64,000 bases of DNA from Verpa conica (GCA_033030425.1 JAUFSD010000023.1:1116001-1180000), one strand, 5' to 3'; numbered from the stretch's first letter, positions 35,589 through 48,044 are shown. Notes: generated by a model not told the origin, from the letters alone. A program made the numbers and translations.

Positions 35589-38500
35589 ATGCCGTCGAAC
35601 CACCATATCTACAAAGTGCCACCCCCGTGGACAGGCCCTCGTGTTGATACTCAACAGCAGCAACAAAACATGTACGGCCAGCAACAGTTTTCAGGTGGAC
35701 CTCCAGGGGGTGCGCCGCAAGGGGGAGCTCCCTTTGGTGGAATTCAACCGGGTACAGCGACCGGGGTACCAAGCTATACCAGTAGGTTTAAATATCCCCT
35801 CTTGTTGATATAAAATGTTTTGAGAGGAGATGGGGTAGGAAACATGAATAGGGGGTTCCAACCGAGCTATTACCAAGTTTATGGTAAAATGCTCGTAGGG
35901 GGTGATACTTGGTACTGGAGGAAAAAAATTTGTTCTCACAAATACTGATCTTTTTCTACTTTGTAGGTGGGTATATTCCCCAGCAACCGTACCATAACAC
36001 CTCTCAATATCAACAGTACCCCCCACAGCAGCCATACCAGCAGCAACAATCCCCTTACCAGCAGCAGCAGCCACCCCCTCCACCCCCTCCTCCGCCTCCA
36101 CAGCATTGGGGAGCTCAACAATCCCAGCAATGGCAACCGCAACCTCCAGCAGGTCCTCAGAGGCCTTCAAGTGTCATTTATAATCCTATAAATAATACCT
36201 ACACAAGCAACCCGGGCTCATCCTACAGTCCCTCGCCGTATAGTGCACAGTCATCGACACCAGTGCAACAAGCCCCGCCCCTACCGCCACCGCCGCCTCC
36301 ACCACCACCGCCTCCACCACCCCCCCCAGTTGAAACATCATATCAACAGCAGTACCAAAATGATAATTCGTATCCGCAGTCGGCGACAGGACAGATACAT
36401 CATAGCCAAGGCCACCAGTGGGGTTCCACTCCGCAGCAGCAATATTCGCAGACACAGAATCAAGGACAACAAGGTTATTATGACGGGAATGTTGGGGTGA
36501 CACCAAGCAGTGCCTATGGTAGCCAGGGAAAAATCGGTGGAGATACAACAGCTAGTCCGGCAGGGGATCATTCTAGGTGAGCAGCGTAGAATTAGGGGAC
36601 GGTTTAAATTATGTATAAGAGCGTCGGCTGACGTACTGGGAACATAGTTATATCGCCACTTCATTATCCGGAACGAATGCCAATGCATACCAAACTACTA
36701 ATACAAACCAAGCTGCAGGCGCTTATGCTCCACCCTCAGCAACAGGTCTTCCTGCGTGGAGTGCCACCCAACAGGCGGTACCGAAGAAGAAATTTACCTA
36801 TACTCCCCCGGTCCTTCACCCAGTCTATACAGCTCCTGCTGCAAACCAGTACACGGAAAACCAGCAACAGCAGCAGTACCAATACCAGGAACCACAACAG
36901 TACCATTCTAATGATCAGCAGCAGTACCAGCATGAACAAGCGCCACAACAACCGGCCCAACAGCCTCAATCCTCAGCCCAGAGTGAACAAGGAAACTTCT
37001 GGCCGCAGTCTGGTCAAGGTCAGAACCAAGGAGAATACCAGCAATCTCAAAAACAGTCTCAACAGTACCAGAATCCCCAGACAACTACCAGCTGGAATAC
37101 AACGCAGTTCAATCAACAGCAGTCAGCTGCCACACCACCGCCCCCACAGCCTGAGGCGTCTGCATATCATGCTCATTTTGCTCAGCAACAGCAGCAACAA
37201 AAGCAAGACCAACCCACATCAGCTGCTACTCCACCACCGCCGAAAAGACAGAGCACCTATCATGGGGTTCAGCCACAACCACTTTTTAGTTCTAAGCTAA
37301 ACGCGAACGAAAACGCGGGTTCGTTCGGGGGAGCGCCGAACAGCTGGGAACAATATGATGCCGGCACAGAGGACTCTGAATCTGTCGTGAGCAGACCGGA
37401 ATCCCCAATTGAAACCGCTCAACATCCGCAACCGCAAAAGCCTCATAGCCCTGCTGAGATCACAAGTGCGGGATGGAACCATAAAGATCACTACAGCCCT
37501 ACGCCGCCACCCCCGGCAAATAGCTATACTTCTGATCCTAAGCAACAGGGACCCGGGAATGCCTTTCAACATGCGCAGTTGTTTACTAGTAGGCCAGGGA
37601 GTGGGTTCCAGCAAGGGCAAGGGTTCCAGAGACCGACAAGTGGGACAGGCTCCAGGCGAGGAAATGGGACCCCAGGAGCTCAGGGGACCGGGATTGCACC
37701 ACCACCCACGAAGCAGCAGCATCCAGCAGATTATATGTATAAGGATCCGAACCTTGGATGGGCTGAGTCACAAGCAGGTGGTGCCGCGGGCGTTCAGGGC
37801 CCACCTTTAGAGAAGTTGAATCAGCTGGACCAGCAAACCTGGTCACAACAGCAGGGTCAACAACAACCGCAGGGACAACAACAGCAACAAAACCTACAGC
37901 AGCAGGATAATCAGTCATGGCCCCAGCAGCAGCCTCAACAGCAGCAGCAGAACCCGCCGCAAGGACAGCATCAAGACAACCAGTCATGGGCTCAACAAAG
38001 ACCCACGCAGCAAGAACAGCAGTATCAGCAGCCACAGCGGACTGATAGCCAACAATGGCCTCAGCAGTATCAGACCGAACAGACTCAACAGACCCAATCC
38101 TCGTCTCAGCAGCAAGATAGCCAGCAGTGGTCACAACAAGGATTCTCGCAGGGCTATCCCAATGGTCAGCCTGTTAGCACTGTGCAGGAACAAAAACCGC
38201 AGCAGCCGAAAGAAGAGACAAAGGTCCCTGGTGGATGGCCTCAGCCACATACTCAAGAAGAGGAAACCCATATCCCAGGTGGTTGGCCACAGCAACTGCA
38301 GCAACCACAGCAACAGCATCAACAGCATCAACAGCAGCCATCCCAACCTCAAGGTTATCCTGAAAACTCTGGCCCCCCGAGAACCGGAGGAGAGGCTTCG
38401 CAGAAATCCTTCACACCGGCACCCACAGAGACAAGTGTTTTTACTCCTGACACCTCCATTACGTTGACTCAACCACAGGAGCAGCAAGAGCAGCAAGAGC

Positions 38501-41080
38501 TCAATCCGCTAGACAGTCTAGAGCAGTTTTATGCGGATTCCATTCATCGCTTTATTGATATGATCCAGGCAGAGGTTGCGGCAACGACGGATGAAGATAA
38601 ACTGAGGGTGTTCACGGAGTTTATGGAGCATGAGTACTTTGTTCGTGGCCAGCGGTATCCAAATGCACTCGGTGAGCCACCTAGCCGGCAAAGTAGTGTT
38701 TATGGGAAGTTATCTCAATTTGATGGGAAAGACGAGGAGAAGGACCCAAAGGATAGGCTTGGATTGCTGCCAGAGAATATACCAGTAACGGAGACGAGTG
38801 AACCAAAGCAAAGTTCGGCCCCGGCACAAATTATCCTACCTGTACCATCTGGGACAGTTGAAGCTGGTGGACCACCTTCCCCGTGGAAGCCTGAAAAACC
38901 CAAGTCACCTACATCCTTTCCCGAAGTTGCGTACCAGCAGGACAAACCAGCTCCAACTAAATCAATGACACTAGAACCACCACTATCCCCTGAGCCGCTG
39001 GTTATTAGAAAAGCTGAGCGTGTGGAGACCTTCAAGCCACCCCATACCGAACAAGGGTCACGGCCATCAAGCGATGCTGCGCAGAACCACAGTGGGTATA
39101 CTGCTTTTAACCCTGGGGCAGTCTCTCCACCGTCATCTATTTCAGGGCAGGACAAAGGTGGGTATGCACCCTTCAATCCAGTGTCTCCACCCAACCCACC
39201 GTCACCGAGTAAGGTTGTTTTTGGAGCCGGGGAAAACAAATATGTTCCTTTCCGTGGCACCGAAACGCCAGGGTCGGCATCACCGCCGAAACAGTCGAAA
39301 CAACCGCAAGAGGGGACTGGGGCATATAAACCGTACCACCCAGGCCAAGGTGGTAGGACATCATCTCCTGCCCCCGGTGGAGCGGATTTCATTGCTTTCG
39401 ATCCCAAGAGGGCGTCAACGATAGCTATCGGTGGCCCGGGGCCAGATCGGTCGGGTCGGAATTCCGTCGGTCCGGCTTATCCCCCACCAGTGAGAGCCGA
39501 AACCATGATGGAGAGCCCCACTACACCGTCTGGGTCCCAGCCATTTGGCCCGCTCAAATCCAGTAAGACCTATGTCGATGGATATCAACCATATACCCCT
39601 GACGCATACCCCAGCTCTGGTGGAAGCTCGACGATCTTCTCAACTCCTGGAGGCGAAGAGCCTGTTGATAAGAAGAGGCAGAGTTACTTCCCAACCGTCC
39701 AACCACCACACCCTGCGCTACAGGCCCTTACTTCTGTATTACCGAGTAGTAGAACCCCGATAGTCAAGTCAACAAAGGTCATGGACGATGTTAGGAAGAC
39801 GATCGACACGATCGGCGAGGATTTCAGCTTTATTGAAGAGATTAACCGCGCTTATACCGAGTCTGCGAAGAAGCGTCGGAGAAAGCTGGATGAAGAGCGA
39901 CGAGCGAGACAAGAAGAGCATGAAGAGTATGTTGATGAGCTATTTGCTGATCAGCAAATTGGATATGGTGATATCAAGGACATGGAAGGCGAGTTTAAAG
40001 CGAAGGAAGCAAGGAGGGAAGCAAAGGAGGAGGAGGAAGAGTACGAAATATACTGCTCGGAGGTTTTCTCGAAGGTGTATGATAAAATCCAGGAGGGTAT
40101 CAGGGGACTCATGGAGAAGTATTACGAGATCCAGGAAGGTATCCCAACTACCGTAGCGGGCAAAGACCGGTGGATTGTGGCTGGAAGTCCCGAGTTAACG
40201 GAACTGATGGAAGGGTTGTTGGAGTTGAGGAAGTTTATTGAGACGAGACATGGGAAGGTTCAGTCAGCTATCTTGGAGAGAGATAAGAGGTTTAAGAAGA
40301 CTGTTATCCAACCGTTGTATGCGAGTGGGAATATTGGGAAGATGAAGAGTATGGAGAAGCATTTTGAGGAGAGCGAGAAGAAGGCGTATGTATCCACTTT
40401 GTCACCCGCCTCTACATATTGCTTATCATCTGTTATCTAGTATCCTCGAAGCAGCACAAGCGAAGCATGACCGTACCCAGCAGCTAATGAACACTATCGA
40501 AGAGAGCATCGAACGTGGCTTGGACGCCGAGCTGAACTACACCGAAGAAATTACAGGTGCCGTTCAAGCACTAATCTCTGCGCTTCCCTGCCCCGGTGAT
40601 GCCAACTTGATGAAACGAGAGATCCGCTGTGCTCACGAGACTCTTCAAGATCTCAAGTTGACATCAATCCAGTTCATGAAAGTATTCCATCAGGCATCTC
40701 TCCTCCTTAATGAGAGCTCCAACCAGGTAAAGCTCGCAGAAGGCCATCTCGCCGGCAGCTCCAAGGACGTTATTGAAGGGGTGGTTAAAGAGAAGGTCAG
40801 TGCAGATGAGGAGACGAATAAAGAATTGGAAGAACGGGTTGCTGTGGTCCAGGGTGATTTCGACGCGGTGGATAAGGGTATCCACGAAGCGCTTAAAAAA
40901 CTAGATGAGGTGGAGGAGAGCGGGAGCACTGGTGGTGTGTCGATAAATAGGGTCTCATCGCCGGCGGGGGCACCCCCGGGAGGAGCACCTCCGGCTGGTG
41001 GTAAGGCCAGTGGGATGACGCCATTGGAGAGGGCAAGAATGAGGAATACAGGCGGTGGGAACGGGATTCCATATGCGTGA
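35589..41080 (+). CDS. Large Gln/Pro-rich coiled-coil protein (4 exons)
   Basis: Exons 35589-35781, 35967-36576, 36648-40385 and 40441-41080 (introns of 185, 71 and 55 nt) give 1,726 residues. The start is the first in-frame ATG; the frame is open upstream only from non-ATG codons. The order is: a short conserved-looking N-terminus (MPSNHHIYKVPPPWTG), Gln/Tyr/Pro-rich low complexity to about 870 with proline tracts of about 10 and 15 residues, and a compact helical module EQFYADSIHRFIDMIQAEV...HEYFVRGQRYP (about 888-935). A Pro/Ser/Lys-rich tail with repeated KPY.P/YTPFNP-like motifs follows, then a charged alpha-helical coiled-coil domain (about 1312-1670) and a Gly/Pro end. The polyproline tracts could bind profilin, SH3 or WW domains, and the Gln-rich part may phase-separate. 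No catalytic domain is seen. It looks like a fungal scaffold protein, but I cannot name the family. Confidence 0.8.
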
Positions 41081-41803
41081 ATTGGAGAAATGGTAGATTA
41101 GTGTCCTTTTGTGTGTTGTGGACTATTTAGCGAGTTTGTGTTGTACGATTGATTTTTCAAGTGCGTTTAGTGTTTACTTTTTTCTTTTGGAGATTGGTAG
41201 TGTTTCATAGCCGCTTTGCGTGGATTGTATGTAGCTGCTAGATATCATTATGTATGTGTTTTTGGAGAAAAGTTTAGGTGGAGAGTAATTTAGGACGTCA
41301 TAACTTCTCACTCGAATGTCTTAGGCGAGTGACCCGGTGTGATGGATAACACAGAATGTTTGATATACAAAAATGACTGTAGAGGTAACATGATATAGGT
41401 GTTATAAAAATCAAAAAGCGCTTTTTTAGAGCATTCTAATAAGGAGTAAATATGATCAGGGGTGCAGGTCGCGTGCCTCTGTATTTGGAATTTCAGCGAA
41501 CCATGGTTAGCCGACCTTTCTCTGGTATATTGATAGATAGGTTCCAGTCGATGTTCTTTTATCCATTTGATATAGTTTGAGAGACCCAGAAAGGGTAGAA
41601 ATTGGGCATTGAAACTAAGTACTACATAGTTTCTCATTACTATACAGCCTCATCGTGAGTATTCCTATGCAAGCAAATGTTTGTACTAAAACCTTATTTT
41701 AGGCTCTACAATCAAATAATAAGCAAGACCTCCGAATACTTCAAGTGAGTATTGATTCCATTCAAAAATGAACAGCTAATTTCTTATGTACTATATAGGT
41801 TCA
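41081..41803. other. Intergenic, possible upstream exon traces
   Basis: An ATG at 41677 opens a 22-codon frame ending at a good donor (AA-GTGAGT, 41745). A good acceptor TACTATATAG precedes 41799. The phases do not match the frame at 41804, so no joined model is proposed. Confidence 0.35.
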
Positions 41804-42286
41804 ATGCCTTCCTACATTAACAGATTATTTAGAGCACCCAAGCCTGCTTTTACTAAACTAGGTGGCTCTTCCCATAAGGAATATAACAAGACACTTGGGC
41901 TTATTAGCCTTTGTAAAATTTGTCGCAGACAGACTACGACTACTATGAAAGCTGGTGGACAAACTTGGCGGTTGATGTTAAGTCAATTAAGGTTAGGATC
42001 AGCAAAGTTTGTTAACCAACTTCTATCCGAGACTGATAAGAAGAGGTTGAAATTAGAAAAGCATCCACCTACTATAGTCGTAGATGGGGATCTAAATAAC
42101 AAAGTGACTTTTCTTATGCTAGATGAATCGCTTGGAAAAATATTCGTGGTTGATAAAAATCAAAATAAGTGTCAAAAGAAGCTACGCTTTAACATCAATA
42201 ACTGGAAAAGGATGGGCTCTAATTGGTATACAGTAAAGCCTACATTCATCAGCAAACCTACAAGATTGCGTCAGGAGCAACTGTAG
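41804..42286 (+). CDS. Hypothetical Lys-rich orphan protein
   Basis: An open frame of 160 residues from the ATG at 41804; an in-frame ATG at 41786 lies inside a likely splice acceptor region. The protein is basic and Lys/Asn-rich, with a CKIC pair and a beta-rich looking middle (PTIVVDGDLNNKVTFLMLDE...KIFVVDKNQ). I recognise no family. Composition is more AT-rich than the neighbouring large gene. Splice-like signals just upstream suggest it may be the last exon of a longer or decayed gene. Confidence 0.4.
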   Translation: MPSYINRLFRAPKPAFTKLGGSSHKEYNKTLGLISLCKICRRQTTTTMKAGGQTWRLMLSQLRLGSAKFVNQLLSETDKKRLKLEKHPPTIVVDGDLNNKVTFLMLDESLGKIFVVDKNQNKCQKKLRFNINNWKRMGSNWYTVKPTFISKPTRLRQEQL

Positions 42287-44199
42287 CATGGGACGCTAGG
42301 GATGCCACATTTGGCAATTGGCCGAATATGACGCCACTGTGAGGCATCAGAGACTCTTGACGCTCTGCTGAAGGCATTAGAAGCTCCTGACGCCGTTATA
42401 GCAGCGTCAAAGGCTCCTGATGCCTCTGACGCTCTCTGGTAGACGTTCTGACGCTTTCTGGTAGACATCCTGACACTTTCTGGTAGGCTTCCTGACGTTC
42501 TCTGGTGCTGCTTGGTACTGTCACGCTCTTCTTCCCAAAAACCTAGCTTTTACTAATATGCCACAGAGTCCTTTCATTGCCCACTAGAGACCACAGAGGC
42601 CCATACTAACCTCCGAAAATGGCTTATATGCTTTTGATGGACCAATGCTTTTTGGGATGGAGTTGCGCCTAGCAATAATGTGCATTCAGTTAGCGTCTCT
42701 ATTTAAATTCGTAAAATCTAGTAATCTTTATTTGATCCTTCTTTTGCGTGATGGTATGCCAGCGCCTGGGGACGCTTACTCAGCGGTGGTCTAGGGGCTA
42801 TGGTCTTCTTAAACGTGTATATTAGCTAATTCCACCCATCTAAGGAGACCAGCCCCCGCGCATGCTAAGGGTGTCTTCTGTAGCCTAATTATCAACCAAT
42901 CACAAGAAGTCTGGGTACGAGACAGGCTCCCGAAGTTGCTACATTACGCACATAATTCTGGTAGGTTTCAATTCCCCGACTGCGCTGACCACCTTTATGT
43001 TGCGGAGCCTTGTGGGTCAATATCTTCTATGTGCTTGTCTAATGTGGTGTGAGTTAGGGGGGGAGGAGAAATTATAGGAATCGTGGCTTATGTAATACTT
43101 GCGTATATATGTCTTGGACATTTTTGTGTGTGTGGTTCTTTTAAAATATGAGAGGGATTACTTTCTGAATTGTATCACTAGACCAGGAACATCATAGATG
43201 TAGAAGCAGTGCTGGGCTATACTGAACTGGGGCCCAGCTACGGTAGATGTTTCAGGTGAAGCTGTTACTTTTATTCAGCGAACGGGGGGGGGGCTTTGAT
43301 ACAAGTGGGCTAAAGCCTTTGAAATATAAGAACAGTATGTGCTTCGAGCGGTATTCAGGGGTATGTGTCGTGGAGACAAATCTGTGGTACATATCATGTG
43401 GGAACCTAACGTGGTGTGATACGGTGCAATAAGAATCTCGGAAATGACAGTACCTGCTCTCGTGGAAAAACCCCGATAGGAAGATACCAGTGTATAGATT
43501 AATTTGACACATAACAATATTATGACAAGCTCTATGCATTTAGTGGTGTGGTGTGGTGTTCGCGCAGGCGTTTTCAGCAGTGTGGTGACGGATCATGGTA
43601 TTATCTTCCAAAGTGCTGGAGTATATTATCCTTATTAGCAAAGATACCAGAATTAGTTAAGGACAGCTAAATAATACCTCTCTCGTAGTGTATGGTCTGA
43701 CGGGATCATCCATATTGAAGTTCACAACTTATCACTCGGTAGTCTCCGAATGCAAGAACACACCGGAGCGCAATCAAGAAATAATAAAATTAGATGTATA
43801 CGTGTAAAATTATCTATTCAACTCATATCGCGACAAATTAGTCATCTCGGAGATATTAGAAATGTCGTTAACGCTCTCGACAGCCATATGCAAAGACTCC
43901 TTAAATATTCCTTCTATAACTAAACCATCTCTCAATATAAGCCTCTCTCTCTAGCATAGTCAGCAGAGCATAGAGCAACGGAGGAGAGTCACAAATTACC
44001 ATACTAGTCAAGAATCACTTCCGGTACTGTTCTTCCATCCTACAGAAACGATACCTCACCCGACGGAAGACACGTAAAGAACAGTGTAGGATAAATTAAG
44101 TTCATCGCCACTCTTCCATCTTTCTGACGCATGTACTGACAAACGCCAATTGTGACAACCACATCACCTATAAAAATATCAAAGAAGATAAAACTAAAG
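42287..44199. other. Intergenic with a minisatellite; no gene seen
   Basis: Contains the 22-bp tandem repeat at 42426-42513. Frames at 43247-43540 overlap on both strands and show no coding character. The last 250 bp (CAATATAAGCCTCTCTCTC..., about 43932) may be the promoter of the small gene at 44200. Confidence 0.45.
42426..42513. repeat. 22-bp minisatellite, 4 units
   Basis: Units start at 42426, 42448, 42470 and 42492, exactly 22 bp apart, with consensus CTGACGCTTTCTGGTAGACNTC. Shorter related CTGACGC pieces occur just upstream (42355-42425). Confidence 0.8.
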
Positions 44200-44791
44200 A
44201 TGCCTTCATCGCCGTCGTCAGTCCCCCCCCCCCAACCTACATCCCCGGAAGCTATTCAACATACATTAGGATATAAAGCTCATATCTTTACTTCAAATAC
44301 TAACAAAATCTAGGACCCCACCAGAACATACAGAGCAACCCGCATCAAGCGAAGAAGCCGCAAAGATAGTTCAAGAAACCATCCATCGCATCGGGGATTC
44401 TCTCGAGAAGCAGCGAGGAGATATGAAGGACATGAAAGATAAGCTGGGTGAAGTTCTAGAGAACAGTTCCTGTAAGTCCCAAAATCCATCCAAAACTACC
44501 CTTGTCAAAGTGGAAGAAGAAGTGAGGTGTGCTCTTACTGCAGTGTCAGGGTTGATACAGGTTATAGCCGGTTTGGGGAATCAATCAGGCGAGGCATTGA
44601 AGTCGTGCAATGCGGTGTTTGATGCTTTGAAGTTGCAGTTGGAGAATATTATGGTTTCTGACTCGGAGGGTGTTTCTCTGCGGGAGGAGGAGGAGGAGGA
44701 TTCTGGTACTGGGGAGAAGGATGTTCTTGCTAAAATGGATGGTGCTCATGCTGGAGTTCAGGATGCACAAACTCGAGCGGAGGATCTGTGA
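44200..44791 (+). CDS. Small hypothetical helical protein (2 exons)
   Basis: Exons 44200-44216 and 44314-44791 give 164 residues. The first exon is only 17 nt. The donor is GTCAGT and the acceptor is preceded by a strong CTAAC branch site; phase 2 fits. The protein is acidic and alpha-helical: RIGDSLEKQRGDMKDMKDKLGEVLE and a longer helix around VEEEVRCALTAVSGLIQVIAGL, then a Glu run. No family is recognised. The alternative is translation from the internal ATG at 44423 (122 residues). Confidence 0.5.
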
Positions 44792-46033
44792 GTGTAGTTG
44801 CCCGCCTCAAAGCTGGGGATGCGAGTGCTGGTTTATGTCCACCCTAAAGGGATTGGAGAATGACAGTTTTGCTATTAGAATGACCTTTACATCAAATGTT
44901 TATAACAGTAGTATAGTTAATATGAATAACGTCTACTGAGTAGTCGCATTTCTGACCAATGAACTTTAAATGGGCTGTGGAGGTACGGGTGCGAGCAATA
45001 GAATGATAGTTCGATAATACGCCTAGAAGAGGGGGGTAAGCCCGACCTCTTATACCCTACATGCCTATGTGATTGACCGCTGTCGGCCATACTCCTACAT
45101 GGGCTTATGACATCCCCATAGTGCTTGCATAAGCTGCTTTAGCATGATCAGCTCAAACGATGTTGTGGAGCCGGTAGTTTGAGCATGCTTCCCTTCTGTG
45201 TAAATAGTTGGCCCTGTAGACATCCCCCCTGCCATATTTATATTTAAGCCCTTGTGTACGGCACTCGTATCCGGTTAATAACTCATGTTTCAGTGAACTA
45301 TTCCTGCCGGCTGTATATCTCGGTTTATTTCTTATAGTTTTCTAAGCTCTTCTCTACACTCGACGCATAATCTGTTGGAATAAGGGATTCCAACAATAGG
45401 AACACTCTGTTGCGTTTTGCTATTTTGGTATGGAGCAAGGGGGTTTACTGTGGCAAGGATATTTTATGTATAAGGGAACAATTCCCCTCGAGTTGTCTCA
45501 AGAGATCTCAATTCTTCAAGTCTTTATAATCTTTCGTGCCTTAATCTCTTTGAGCATACCAACTTGAATCTTGCTTTCAAATACCTCACAAAGCTGAATA
45601 CCAAGAAACGAACATGGATATTGTCGGGTTAGAATCTCTTTGATTGTGACCCTACGAAAAAGTGATAAACAATGTTCTATCCGTAACTCACGGCAATTGT
45701 AGAGCTCCCTCATGCCCAATCTTTTTCACGCTATCACTAGCCCCTTGGAATAGCTCCACTCTATTGTACAAGAATAAGTAAAGATACGCGATGGACATGA
45801 AAGAGGAAGAATAGGATCTACAGAAACAAAACTAATTTTATTTCTGAAGTACGCCAATTTGAGCCTGGTCAGAAGAAAATATAAAGTAGTTGGTGCACCA
45901 TCCGACAGATACACTGGATTCAGATAGATTTCGACCTTGCTGGGCGGGAACTTGGAGTGTTGCGAGCTGTGAGGGGGAGGATGGCACTGATTTTCTCGTC
46001 TAACGAGTCTAGATTAGTTATAGATGAGTTGGT
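44792..46033. other. Intergenic, holds second copy of a dispersed repeat
   Basis: Repeat copy at 44984-45095. Minus-strand frames at 45516-45719 and 45726-45914 lie in tandem but show no family signal; they could be remnants of one decayed gene. Confidence 0.4.
44984..45095 (+). repeat. Dispersed repeat, copy 2
   Basis: Matches the reverse complement of 30011-30127 over its whole length. Boundaries are set where similarity stops (TACGGGTGCG at one end, GGCCATACTCC at the other). Confidence 0.75.
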
Positions 46034-46758
46034 CTAGATTCCTGACAGGTTAGGGTATATACCTCGATGCCACCAATCAACCTTCCAATCCGACGAATAG
46101 CAAGCAAGTGGATCATTGTCAATCGACCCTGAACCCTCCGACGAGCTAGCCAGGCTCTCTTCTTTAGGTTGGACGCTTGTATGTGAATCACGGCAGTTAT
46201 CCGGTTCACTTATGTGTGAAACCCCATTCCCGGCATCGTTAACATCCCCACCGACACCGGACTGACTATCTCTCATCTCAGACTGTAGGATAAACATCCC
46301 TTGTACTAATTAGTTACTATAAGCCACACCACACAAGAAACTCATCACTCACCTCTCACCAACTCCACATTCACATCCAAGCACCCAAGCTGTACGTCCA
46401 AACACCCTAAACTCCTATCCAGCCCCGGCAGGATTGTTTCCAGATTCAACAAAGGGCCATTATCAGGCATGAAGAATAGACAAGTGAAACCGTTGTTGAG
46501 AATACTATAAACCCATTCTTCCTCTGCTTCAATGATGATTCTGTCCATTCGTGCGGCTGTGACTAGAATTCTTAGCTCATGGTGGATGGAATGGAGTATG
46601 GAGAGGATGTCGAGGGGGAGGCCGGCTGTGATGTAGATTCCGGAGGCGAGGTGGGTGAGTATTTTGTTTTTGAAGGTTATGTGGATGCAGCGGCGGGGTT
46701 GGTGGGGGGGTTGTGTGGCTTGTGGGGTGTTTGCGGGAGTGGAGGTTTTGGAGGGCAT
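46034..46758 (-). CDS. Hypothetical protein (2 exons)
   Basis: Exons 46758-46353 and 46299-46034 (53-nt intron, GTGAGT donor, CTAAT branch, AAG acceptor, phase 1) give 223 residues. The N-terminal half is structured-looking (HITFKNKILTHLASGIYI, LDILSILHSIHHELRILV), followed by an acidic low-complexity C-terminus (SVQPKEESLASSSEGSGS). No known family is recognised. It is the first of four short minus-strand genes up to 51430. Confidence 0.5.
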
Positions 46759-47261
46759 TGTGGGGTGGGTGGAGTGGGTGATTTTTTGGTGTGAGTGATG
46801 GGTTGTGATGGAAGCAAGCAGGTGGAGGGTTTTTATGTAGGAATCGTTACTGGAGTGGTCTGCTGGACGATGAGACTGGTGTCTTGATGGGCTTCATATC
46901 ATCATTGAGAACACCTGTACTCATCGTAATGCTCACGATACGTGGTGGATGTTGGCCTGCTGGGGTTCTGTACTTATAACGTGTGGCGGGCTGTAAGCTT
47001 AGAGTGGCTCCTATAAGCTTAGAGTGGCTCTCTTAGGGCGTTTTGCAGCACAGCTAAACAAATGAACCAATCATGAATATATCGAGCCCACGAGCACAGT
47101 ATTCAACCAATCCCACAAATAAAGAATTAAAGTATGTAGAATAAGTCTCTACCAGCGTAAATCATGCCTATTAATCACTATCTTTGCCAACTCAAAACTT
47201 TATTAATTACTACAAAGCTCATAAAACACATTAATTCCCACAAAGCACATATAAAACCCAA
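46759..47261. other. Intergenic, no gene seen
   Basis: Contains a direct tandem repeat of TAAGCTTAGAGTGGCTCC/T at about 46990-47030. Otherwise nothing recognised. Confidence 0.45.
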
Positions 47262-48044
47262 CTATTGAAACATCATATTCCTACGATGAATCTTCAAAAC
47301 CCTCTCCACCTCAATCGAATCATCCGACCCAGAATCATACAAGACCGTCCTATCCTTCCACCTTCCCGGAGACGCAGACTTACACCTCTCACACACATTC
47401 GGGGCCTCCGGGGCCACATCACTCCTACACCCCACCCCCTCACAGACCGGTACATCCAACGGCTGAGCCCGGACCCTCGTCGGGGGATGGAAAGCCTTAT
47501 TACACCCCAAGCATCTCAACGCGCGCCTCGGCCAGATCGCCGCTCTGCAGTGTATTCTACAATACTTGCCGCCGAGCGCCCATAGCTCCTCAGTCCTGGC
47601 CACAAACGAATCGATATGGTGGTTGATTGTGGATTTGCATACCGCCCATAGCTCGCGTTCTTCGCGGGTGGGGGCTTCTTCTGCGCGTGAGAACTTTCTG
47701 GTGACGCGGGCTTCGAGCAGGCCGAGGCGGTGCTCGGCTTCGTCGGTGCTGGAGACGAGGGATCGGAAGCGCTTGTGTAGCGCGAAACGCTCTTCTCGGA
47801 GTTCTTGGGTGAGGTGGGTGTATGGGAGGATGGTGCGGGCGTCGAAGAGGATGTTGTAGTGTTTGAGCCCGATTTCGAGGGTTTTGAGTGAGTCGTCGAT
47901 GGATTGGAGGCCTGCGAGGGGGTTCTCGGTGGGGTTCACGATGGTGTGCATCCATTTGTTGATGTCGGGGGGGAGCCAGTGGGGTTCTGGGTCGGTGGGT
48001 GAGGGTGCGACGTCGTATTCTGTGGATTGAGCTGAGGAAGACAT
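47262..48044 (-). CDS. Hypothetical protein with Cys-rich zinc-binding-like C-terminus
   Basis: A single exon; the first ATG is at 48044, giving 260 residues (upstream codons to 48122 contain no ATG). The N-terminal two thirds are helical (QSIDDSLKTLEIGLKHYNIL, TQELREERFALHKRFRSLV). Three Cys pairs follow: CRIHC, CLGCNKAFH and CEGVGC...CERCKS (about residues 160-225), looking like a treble-clef or zinc-ribbon module. It ends in a basic tail. The family is not recognised. Zinc binding is inferred from Cys spacing only. Confidence 0.6.
   Translation of the reverse strand: MSSSAQSTEYDVAPSPTDPEPHWLPPDINKWMHTIVNPTENPLAGLQSIDDSLKTLEIGLKHYNILFDARTILPYTHLTQELREERFALHKRFRSLVSSTDEAEHRLGLLEARVTRKFSRAEEAPTREERELWAVCKSTINHHIDSFVARTEELWALGGKYCRIHCRAAIWPRRALRCLGCNKAFHPPTRVRAQPLDVPVCEGVGCRSDVAPEAPNVCERCKSASPGRWKDRTVLYDSGSDDSIEVERVLKIHRRNMMFQ

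Noticed and set aside
37586..38496. Minus-strand frames of 121-182 codons within the Gln/Pro-rich gene
   Set aside because: Antisense of CAG/CAA and CCX repeats. The sense gene has consistent exon phases over 5 kb.
42345..42513. Possible CRISPR-like array at the 22-bp repeats
   Set aside because: Units are directly tandem without unique spacers, and the genome is eukaryotic, so it is a minisatellite.
42782..42840. tRNA-Gly-like GCGGTGGTCTAGGGGCTATGG A-box string
   Set aside because: No T-arm/B-box or acceptor complement at the proper distance.
45516..45914. Two adjacent minus-strand frames of about 62-67 codons
   Set aside because: No splice signals join them convincingly and no family is recognised; kept only as a possible remnant.
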